Source: UBA11891 sp003533785 (lineage in GTDB: Bacteria; Bacteroidota; Bacteroidia; Flavobacteriales; Flavobacteriaceae). Taken from it: 19,513 bases of DNA. The DNA is taken from contig CATFEX010000028.1 of NCBI GenBank assembly GCA_949511625.1, forward strand, positions 1 through 19,513, in the 5' to 3' direction. Positions 7,750 to 14,386 of the stretch are shown in pieces (within the stretch, counting starts at the first letter, position 1; every line of letters begins with the position of its first letter). Below the pieces are notes generated by a model. The model did no database searches and had not been told where the DNA came from. It saw nothing but the letters and a program-made list of their open reading frames with translations. Made by a program: the position numbers and the translations under genes.

Positions 7750-9384
7750 ATGCGATTTTATAACAGTATTGTATTTCTCTTAGGGATCCTTTTGGTCACC
7801 TCTGCTTGTCAACCAAGCGTTGACCTTGTGGTTCATAATGCCAAAGTATATACGGTGAATGATAATCTTGACGAAGTACAAGCTTTTGCTGTGAAAGAGG
7901 GTAAGTTTATTGAAGTAGGGGGAAACGAGATTTTACAAAAATATAAGGCAAGAAATATTGTCGATGCCCAAGGTTTACCAATTTACCCAGGATTGATAGA
8001 CAGTCACAGTCATTTCCTTCAACTAGGGTTAAGTCTTAAACAGGCAAATCTTGAAGGAACAACAAGCTTTAAAGAAGTTATAGAAAGAGTGACAGTTCAT
8101 GTCAAAAGCAAAGAAATGGATGTCATTTATGGAAGCGGTTGGGATCAAAATGATTGGGAAGATCCGGAATATCCTAAAAAAGATACTTTAGATTTATTAT
8201 TCCCAAACACTCCTGTAGTGCTGAAACGTATCGATGGCCATGCTTATTTGGTGAATCAAAAAGCATTAGACCTAGCGGGTATTTCGGCAACAACCGTACT
8301 TCCAGGAGGGACCGTAGTATTGGGTAACGGGGAGCCAACGGGTGTTCTGATTGACAGCCCTATGGATTTGGTTAACAAAGCTTTGCCTCCTTTCACTCAG
8401 GAAGAAAAAATAGAAGCCCTAGCAGCGGCACAAGAGGTGTGTCTAAAAAATGGGTTGACAACGGTAACAGACGCAGGTATAGATCGACAAGATATCGAAC
8501 TCATCGATAATTTACATCAAAAAAATCAACTTCAAATAAGGGTGTATGCAATGGTCAAAAACACCTTTGAAAATTTAGAATACTATCTTTCGTCGGGCAT
8601 TTATTCAACAGATAAAATTAATGTTCGGTCTATAAAAATATACGCCGATGGTGCATTGGGTTCTCGTGGTGCTGCTCTTTTAACTCCGTATATCGATCAA
8701 CCTGGGCACAAGGGGAAGATGATTACCCCTATAGACTCGCTACACAGTTTGGCAAATCGAATCGGGTCAACTGATTTTCAAATGAATTCTCATGCCATCG
8801 GAGATGCGGCAAACGCTGCTGTTTTGAAAGTGTACAATGAGGTATTAAAAGACAAAAATGATCCACGATGGCGCATTGAACATGCTCAGGTGGTAGCTCC
8901 TTCAGACTTTGAAAAATTCAATAACAAAATCATCCCTTCGGTACAACCACTTCATGCCACCAGTGATATGTACTGGGCAGAAGACCGTTTGGGCTCCAAA
9001 CGAGTGAAATATGCCTACGCTTTCAAACAATTACTCGACAATGCAGGAAGGCTAGCTTTGGGAACAGATTTTCCTGTTGAAACGGTTAATCCCTTCCATA
9101 CATTTTATGCCGCCGTCTCTAGAAAAGATTTGTTAGGATATCCTGACAAGGGGTTTCAAAATGAAAATAAAATATCACGATACGAAGCCCTTTTAGGAAT
9201 GACCCGTTGGGCTGCACAGGCCAATTTTGAAGAAGATTACAAAGGGAGTATTGAAGTGGGTAAGCAGGCTGACTTTGTTATCTTAGATAGAGACATAATG
9301 CAAATCTTTGAAAAAAAGATCCCCAAAACAAGAGTTATTGCTACTCTTATTGACGGTAATATTGTCTATTCCAATCGCTTTTAA
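7750..9384 (+). CDS. YtcJ-like metal-dependent amidohydrolase, probable lipoprotein
   Basis: Amidohydrolase-superfamily enzyme (Amidohydro_3/YtcJ group) of 544 residues. Visible metal-site candidates are HSH at 86-88, K296 in KIYADGALGSRG (the likely carboxylated lysine or its neighbourhood), H348 in SHAIGD, H378 in RIEHAQ and D440 in GTDFP. The order matches the family and the site looks complete. The N-terminus is a signal peptide ending in VTSAC, with C20 as the likely lipidated cysteine, so the enzyme should be anchored in the envelope. The substrate cannot be read from sequence; the family includes hydrolases of N-substituted amides and formamides. It lies 83 bp after the barrel gene. 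No clean promoter is visible in that gap (only TAAATTTC at 7710-7717), so read-through from upstream is possible. Confidence 0.88.
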   Translation: MRFYNSIVFLLGILLVTSACQPSVDLVVHNAKVYTVNDNLDEVQAFAVKEGKFIEVGGNEILQKYKARNIVDAQGLPIYPGLIDSHSHFLQLGLSLKQANLEGTTSFKEVIERVTVHVKSKEMDVIYGSGWDQNDWEDPEYPKKDTLDLLFPNTPVVLKRIDGHAYLVNQKALDLAGISATTVLPGGTVVLGNGEPTGVLIDSPMDLVNKALPPFTQEEKIEALAAAQEVCLKNGLTTVTDAGIDRQDIELIDNLHQKNQLQIRVYAMVKNTFENLEYYLSSGIYSTDKINVRSIKIYADGALGSRGAALLTPYIDQPGHKGKMITPIDSLHSLANRIGSTDFQMNSHAIGDAANAAVLKVYNEVLKDKNDPRWRIEHAQVVAPSDFEKFNNKIIPSVQPLHATSDMYWAEDRLGSKRVKYAYAFKQLLDNAGRLALGTDFPVETVNPFHTFYAAVSRKDLLGYPDKGFQNENKISRYEALLGMTRWAAQANFEEDYKGSIEVGKQADFVILDRDIMQIFEKKIPKTRVIATLIDGNIVYSNRF

Positions 9385-9545
9385 GAAAATTCAAATTTAG
9401 AATTTAAAGTGAAACCCAAACTTTAGGCACCTTTTAGTTTGTAATTTACATTAATATACCAAAAAAAATTTATTATATAATCTATATTTAGAATATATAA
9501 TATTAATTCAAATCAATATTTTATTTTTGGCATAAAATATGAATT
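9385..9545. other. AT-rich intergenic region before asnB
   Basis: This 161-bp gap holds the asnB promoter near its right end. The rest is very AT-rich. A weak inverted repeat AAATTC/GAATTT (9387-9392 and 9400-9405) follows the amidohydrolase stop but lacks a G+C stem and T-run. A second AT-only inverted repeat, ATTATATA/TATATAAT, occurs at 9472-9479 and 9494-9501. Neither is strong evidence for a terminator or operator. Confidence 0.4.
9522..9529 (+). promoter_or_regulatory. asnB promoter -7 element
   Basis: TATTTTTG is an exact TAnnTTTG, 16 nt before the asnB ATG. No TTG is found at the expected -33 distance. The predicted start of transcription, around 9533-9536, gives a leader of roughly ten nucleotides. 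Confidence 0.5.
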
Positions 9546-11213
9546 ATGTGTGGTATTGTATGTGCTTTTGATTTAAAACAAGAAGTGGATCAACTTCGTC
9601 CGCAGTTATTAACGATGTCTAAGCGGATTCGACATCGCGGACCAGACTGGAGTGGGATATACAATCACCCAAACGCAATTATGGCTCATGAACGCCTTGC
9701 TATTGTAGACCCAACCTCTGGAAAACAACCGCTTTTGAATGAAAATAAAAGCCTAATCCTAGCTGCAAACGGAGAGATTTATAATCACCGCGAGCTACGA
9801 AAACAATTTGAAGGGCGGTATTCTTTTCAAACCGAATCCGATTGTGAAGTATTATTGGCCCTTTATCAGGAGAAAGGAGCTTCATTTATGGATGAACTCA
9901 ATGGGATCTATGCATTTGCCATCTACGACACACAAAAAGACACGTACTTCATTGCTCGAGATCATATGGGAATTATTCCATTGTATATGGGATGGGATGC
10001 TCATGGCACCTTTTACGTGGCATCTGAACTTAAAGCCTTGGAGGGCGTTTGTACAAAAATTGAATTGTTTCCCCCTGGACATTATATGGAAAGTGGAGAT
10101 TCGCAACCGACCCAATGGTATCAGCGAGATTGGAACGAGTTTAGTGAAGTGAAGGATAATCAAACAAGTATTGCAGACTTGCACGATGCTCTCTCTGAGG
10201 CTGTGCAACGGCAATTGATGAGTGATGTTCCCTACGGAGTCCTGCTCTCGGGGGGTCTGGATTCTTCGATAACTTCCGCTTTGGCCAAGAAATTTGCATC
10301 CAAACGCGTTGAATCCGACAACACTCAGGCCGCTTGGTGGCCTCAGTTGCATTCATTCTCTGTTGGTCTCGAAGGCTCTCCTGATTTGGCCGCAGCCCGA
10401 AAGGTAGCCGATCATATAGGGACCGTTCATCATGAAATTAAATTCACCATCCAAGAAGGCCTTGATGCCATTAAGGACGTGATTCATCATTTGGAAACGT
10501 ATGATATCACCACTATTCGGGCATCCACCCCGATGTTCTTGATGGCTAGAGCCATTAAGTCTTTGGGTATTAAGATGGTGCTGAGTGGGGAAGGAGCCGA
10601 TGAGTTGTTTGGAGGGTATCTTTATTTTCACAAGGCCCCTTCAGCCAAAGAATTTCACGAGGAAACAGTGCGAAAACTTCACAAACTACACCAATACGAC
10701 TGTTTGCGTGCCAACAAATCATTAGCTGCATGGGGAATTGAAGGACGTGTCCCATTTTTAGATAAAGAGTTTATGGATGTTGCCATGCGATTGAACCCTA
10801 AAGATAAAATGATCACAGAGGAGCGGATGGAAAAATGGGTAGTTCGCAAGGCTTTTGAGTCCTATCTTCCGGAAAGTGTTGCCTGGCGACAAAAGGAGCA
10901 GTTTTCCGATGGGGTGGGCTATTCATGGATCGATACACTTAAAGCTATGGTGGAAGAAAAAGTAACAGATGAGCAAATGGAAAATGCTCATTATCGTTTC
11001 CCAGCTCAACCTCCCCAAAATAAAGAGGAGTTTTATTACCGCAGTATTTTTGAAGATCACTTCCCAAGCGAGGCCGCTGCGTTAAGTGTTCCTTCTGTGC
11101 CTTCGGTAGCCTGTAGTACCCCTATTGCGCTAGAGTGGGACGAGGCATTTAAAAACCAAAACGACCCCAGTGGACGAGCCGTTGCTAAAGTGCACGAAGA
11201 AGCCTACAAATAG
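9546..11213 (+). CDS. asnB: Asparagine synthetase B (glutamine-hydrolysing)
   Basis: Makes asparagine from aspartate, ATP and glutamine-derived ammonia in the cytosol. The 555 residues match the E. coli AsnB length of 554. The start gives MCGIV, so Cys2 becomes the N-terminal glutaminase nucleophile after Met removal, which fixes this ATG. The class-II amidotransferase domain shows RHRGPD, NGEIYNHRELR and SDCEVLL. The synthetase domain has the ATP PP-loop SGGLDSS at residues 235-241 and the EGADELFGGY motif. The C-terminal PSVACSTPIALEWDEAF and DPSGRAV segments also match AsnB. An out-of-frame ATG at 9539 precedes the true start. The gene appears monocistronic. Confidence 0.96.
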   Translation: MCGIVCAFDLKQEVDQLRPQLLTMSKRIRHRGPDWSGIYNHPNAIMAHERLAIVDPTSGKQPLLNENKSLILAANGEIYNHRELRKQFEGRYSFQTESDCEVLLALYQEKGASFMDELNGIYAFAIYDTQKDTYFIARDHMGIIPLYMGWDAHGTFYVASELKALEGVCTKIELFPPGHYMESGDSQPTQWYQRDWNEFSEVKDNQTSIADLHDALSEAVQRQLMSDVPYGVLLSGGLDSSITSALAKKFASKRVESDNTQAAWWPQLHSFSVGLEGSPDLAAARKVADHIGTVHHEIKFTIQEGLDAIKDVIHHLETYDITTIRASTPMFLMARAIKSLGIKMVLSGEGADELFGGYLYFHKAPSAKEFHEETVRKLHKLHQYDCLRANKSLAAWGIEGRVPFLDKEFMDVAMRLNPKDKMITEERMEKWVVRKAFESYLPESVAWRQKEQFSDGVGYSWIDTLKAMVEEKVTDEQMENAHYRFPAQPPQNKEEFYYRSIFEDHFPSEAAALSVPSVPSVACSTPIALEWDEAFKNQNDPSGRAVAKVHEEAYK

Positions 11214-11305
11214 ACGGTAAAATACAGATATATTTTATCCACTAAATGTTAATAAATCCCCTACAAATACTGGGGTTAGGCATTATTTCTGGGATGTCTT
11301 TTTCG

Positions 11306-11313
11306 TATATTTG
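11306..11313 (+). promoter_or_regulatory. gyrB promoter -7 element
   Basis: TATATTTG is an exact TAnnTTTG located 39 nt before the gyrB ATG. There is no clear -33 TTG at the usual spacing. The asnB-gyrB gap also holds weak inverted repeats (GGTAAAATA/TATTTTATCC at 11216-11240, with a bulge, and CCCC/GGGG at 11258-11275), neither with a T-run. Confidence 0.5.
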
Positions 11314-11352
11314 AAATACAAGGAATACTGTTAATTAATCCTCCTTATTTCC

Positions 11353-13293
11353 ATGAGCGAAGAAAATAAAATGCCACAATATTCTGCGGATAGTATCCAA
11401 GCCCTTGAGGGGATGGAACACGTACGAATGCGACCTTCCATGTACATTGGCGATGTCGGTGTTCGTGGGTTGCATCACTTGGTCTATGAAGTAGTTGACA
11501 ATTCTATTGATGAAGCCCTAGCAGGGCACTGTGATATTATAAAAGTAATCATCAATGAGGACAACTCGATTACAACTGAAGACAACGGTCGAGGAATTCC
11601 AGTTGACATGCATAAAAAAGAAGGCGTATCGGCTTTGGAAGTCGTCATGACTAAAATTGGAGCGGGGGGTAAATTCGATAAAGATTCCTATAAAGTGTCC
11701 GGAGGACTCCACGGTGTTGGGGTCTCCTGTGTGAACGCACTTTCCGAATCCCTAACGGCTCGGGTGTTTCGAGATGGCAAAATATGGGAACAGACATACG
11801 AAAGAGGTAAATCGCTGGCCCCTGTGGCTTCCATAGGCACCTCTGACCAAACAGGAACCATAGTCACATTTAAGCCAGATCCACAAATATTTTCACAAAC
11901 TCGCGAATACAACTACGATACGCTAGCCCTGCGCATGCGTGAATTGGCCTATTTGAATAAGGGAATAACGATTAGTCTTCTTGATAAAAGAAACAAAGAC
12001 GTTAAAGGAGAATTCATACAAGAAACCTTTCATTCTGAGGAAGGCCTGAAAGAATTTATCGCTTTTTTAGATGAATCTCGTGAAGCTATTATAGCCGATG
12101 TGATTAGTATGGAAGGGGAGAAGAATGGAATTCCTGTTGAGGTAGCTATGGTTTACAATACCTCATTTGCTGAAAACCTTCACTCTTATGTCAATAATAT
12201 CAACACCCATGAAGGAGGAACCCATTTATCAGGTTTTCGAAGGGGCTTGACATCCACACTTAAAAAATACGCAGACAACTCGGGTTTATTGGATAAACTC
12301 AAATTTGATATTGCTGGTGATGACTTTCGGGAAGGGCTGACCGCCATCGTATCAGTTAAGGTTGCCGAGCCGCAGTTTGAAGGACAAACAAAAACCAAGC
12401 TGGGTAATCGAGAGGTCACTTCAGCCGTATCACAAGCGGTTTCAGAAATGTTGGAAAACTATTTAGAAGAAAATCCCAACGATGCCAAAACCATTGTTCA
12501 GAAAGTAATTTTGGCTGCTCAAGCACGTCATGCTGCTCGCAAAGCACGTGAAATGGTGCAACGCAAGACGGTGATGAGTGGTGGCGGCCTTCCTGGGAAA
12601 CTTTCCGATTGTTCGGAGCAAGATCCCATAGTGTGTGAAGTATTCCTTGTTGAGGGTGACTCCGCAGGTGGAACTGCTAAGCAGGGTCGAGACAGAAATT
12701 TCCAAGCCATTCTTCCACTGCGTGGGAAGATTCTAAATGTTGAGAAAGCAATGCAACATAAGGTTTTTGAAAATGAAGAAATTCGAAATATCTATACAGC
12801 CTTGGGGGTAACAATTGGAACAGAAGAAGACAGTAAAGCATTGAATTTGGAAAAATTGCGATATCACAAGATTGTTATTATGTGTGATGCGGATGTGGAT
12901 GGGAGCCATATCTCAACCTTAATTCTTACTTTTCTATTCCGATATATGAAAGAACTTATAGAATCTGGTTATGTATACATTGCAACCCCACCGCTCTATT
13001 TGGTCAAAAAAGGAGCCAAAAAAAGCTATGCTTGGAATGATGACCAACGCGACCGCTTGATGCAAGATTTTGGGAGTGGCTCAAGCATTCAACGCTACAA
13101 AGGACTTGGTGAAATGAACGCTGAGCAATTATGGGAAACCACAATGAATCCAGAAACAAGAACGCTAAGGCAGGTAACGATTGATAATGGGGGAGAAGCC
13201 GATCGAATTTTCTCTATGTTGATGGGCGACGAAGTGCCTCCCAGAAGAGAGTTTATCGAAAAGAACGCGATCTATGCCAATATAGACGCTTAG
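11353..13293 (+). CDS. gyrB: DNA gyrase subunit B
   Basis: ATPase and TOPRIM subunit of gyrase, which with GyrA introduces negative supercoils. The 646-residue length is typical of the short GyrB form without the extra insertion of enterobacterial GyrB. The GHKL ATPase domain shows YEVVDNSIDEA (E46 and N50 the expected catalytic and Mg-binding residues), the DNGRGIP loop and GGLHGVG. The TOPRIM domain has EGDSAGG at 434-440 and DADVDGSH starting at 512. The C-terminal RYKGLGEMN and NPETR segments are present. No intein or frameshift is seen. GyrB is favoured over ParE by its overall resemblance, including the EGMEHVRMRPSMYIG N-terminus. It has its own -7 element and is followed by mdh after 69 bp. 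Confidence 0.96.
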   Translation: MSEENKMPQYSADSIQALEGMEHVRMRPSMYIGDVGVRGLHHLVYEVVDNSIDEALAGHCDIIKVIINEDNSITTEDNGRGIPVDMHKKEGVSALEVVMTKIGAGGKFDKDSYKVSGGLHGVGVSCVNALSESLTARVFRDGKIWEQTYERGKSLAPVASIGTSDQTGTIVTFKPDPQIFSQTREYNYDTLALRMRELAYLNKGITISLLDKRNKDVKGEFIQETFHSEEGLKEFIAFLDESREAIIADVISMEGEKNGIPVEVAMVYNTSFAENLHSYVNNINTHEGGTHLSGFRRGLTSTLKKYADNSGLLDKLKFDIAGDDFREGLTAIVSVKVAEPQFEGQTKTKLGNREVTSAVSQAVSEMLENYLEENPNDAKTIVQKVILAAQARHAARKAREMVQRKTVMSGGGLPGKLSDCSEQDPIVCEVFLVEGDSAGGTAKQGRDRNFQAILPLRGKILNVEKAMQHKVFENEEIRNIYTALGVTIGTEEDSKALNLEKLRYHKIVIMCDADVDGSHISTLILTFLFRYMKELIESGYVYIATPPLYLVKKGAKKSYAWNDDQRDRLMQDFGSGSSIQRYKGLGEMNAEQLWETTMNPETRTLRQVTIDNGGEADRIFSMLMGDEVPPRREFIEKNAIYANIDA

Positions 13294-13329
13294 AGACGAC
13301 TTACGTACCCTTTTTATTTTCTGTTTTGG

Positions 13330-13337
13330 TACCTTTG
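13330..13337 (+). promoter_or_regulatory. mdh promoter -7 element
   Basis: TACCTTTG is an exact TAnnTTTG, 25 nt before the mdh ATG. No matching -33 TTG is seen. It overlaps GGTACC (13328-13333), whose GGTAC half pairs with GTACC at 13305-13309 as a loose inverted repeat of doubtful meaning. Confidence 0.5.
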
Positions 13338-13362
13338 CACTAATATTTTAACCAATTGAATT

Positions 13363-14295
13363 ATGAAAGTTACCATTGTAGGGGCAGGTAATGTTGGCGC
13401 TTCCTGTGCCGAATATATCGCCATCAAACAGATTGCCAGTGAAGTTGTCCTTTTGGATATCAAAGAAGGATATGCCGAAGGGAAAGCCTTAGACCTGTAT
13501 CAAACAGCAACCACACTTGGATTTAACACCAAATTGGTTGGCGTAACCAACGATTATACTGCAACAGCCAATAGTGATGTGGTTGTTATTACCTCTGGAG
13601 TTCCAAGAAAGCCAGGAATGACAAGAGAAGAACTCATCGGCATCAATGCAGGAATTGTTCAAACTGTTGCAACCAACTTATTAGAACATTCTCCCGATAC
13701 AATCATTATCGTGGTTTCCAATCCTATGGATACAATGACCTATCTGGCATTAAAAGCTACGGGTTTGCCCAAAAACAGAATTATCGGAATGGGTGGGGCA
13801 TTAGACAGTTCTCGTTTTAAAACCTATTTATCCCTTGCTTTACAAAAACCTTCCAACGATATTCAAGGAATGGTGATTGGAGGTCATGGTGATACAACGA
13901 TGATTCCATTGACCCGATTGGCTAGTTATAATGGAAGTCCTGTCAGTCAGTTTTTATCCTCAGCTGAATTGGAAAAGGTAGCTTCTGACACCATGGTTGG
14001 AGGAGCCACGCTCACCAAGCTATTAGGTACCTCAGCTTGGTATGCCCCAGGTGCTTCTGTTTCTTATTTGGTGGCTAGTATTTTACATGATCAGAAACGG
14101 ATGATTCCCTGTTCTGTCTTTTTAGAGGGCGAATACGGTGAATCGGACATCTGTATTGGAGTTCCTTGCATTATCGGGAAAAAGGGCATTGCTTCTGTAG
14201 TTGACGTGAAACTGGATGCTGTAGAGCAAGAAAAATTCAGTAAAAGTGCCACTGCAGTTCGAACTATGAACGAAGCGCTTAAAGACGTCCTCTAG
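13363..14295 (+). CDS. mdh: Malate dehydrogenase (LDH-like type)
   Basis: NAD-dependent oxidation of malate to oxaloacetate in the TCA cycle. The 310 residues belong to the LDH-like MDH group common in Bacteroidota. The Rossmann motif GAGNVG is at 7-12 and Asp32 at the end of the second strand favours NAD over NADP. In the active-site loop, R82 (malate/oxaloacetate specificity; lactate dehydrogenases have Gln here) and R88 are present. The catalytic pair is D148 with H175 (GGHGD), plus substrate-binding R151. Every key residue is intact. The start is preceded by its own promoter element, and the gene lies between gyrB and secDF on the same strand. Confidence 0.96.
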   Translation: MKVTIVGAGNVGASCAEYIAIKQIASEVVLLDIKEGYAEGKALDLYQTATTLGFNTKLVGVTNDYTATANSDVVVITSGVPRKPGMTREELIGINAGIVQTVATNLLEHSPDTIIIVVSNPMDTMTYLALKATGLPKNRIIGMGGALDSSRFKTYLSLALQKPSNDIQGMVIGGHGDTTMIPLTRLASYNGSPVSQFLSSAELEKVASDTMVGGATLTKLLGTSAWYAPGASVSYLVASILHDQKRMIPCSVFLEGEYGESDICIGVPCIIGKKGIASVVDVKLDAVEQEKFSKSATAVRTMNEALKDVL

Positions 14296-14324
14296 TTGTT
14301 TCCATTGCAATCTGAGTACTGAAC

Positions 14325-14355
14325 TTGTCAAATCATCGGGTAAAACTTATATTTG
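14325..14355 (+). promoter_or_regulatory. secDF promoter (-33 TTG, -7 TATATTTG)
   Basis: TTG at 14325-14327, a 20-nt spacer, then TATATTTG at 14348-14355: both elements and the spacing fit the Bacteroidota promoter consensus. This is one of the two best promoter matches in the window. It lies 31 nt before the secDF start. Confidence 0.65.
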
Positions 14356-14386
14356 CTCGCTTTAATTATGCTTTAATTCAATTGTA

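Noticed and set aside
9472..9501. AT-only inverted repeat ATTATATA/TATATAAT upstream of asnB
   Set aside because: It is in very AT-rich DNA with a 14-nt loop, no G+C pairs and no T-run. It is likely chance and too weak to call an operator or terminator.
9882..10352. 156-codon minus-strand open frame inside asnB
   Set aside because: It lies wholly within a well-conserved asnB, shows no recognisable domain, and overlaps another spurious frame. It is a shadow of the real gene.
11258..11275. CCCC/GGGG hairpin in the asnB-gyrB gap
   Set aside because: Only four base pairs with a ten-nucleotide loop and no following T-run, so it is not a credible terminator.
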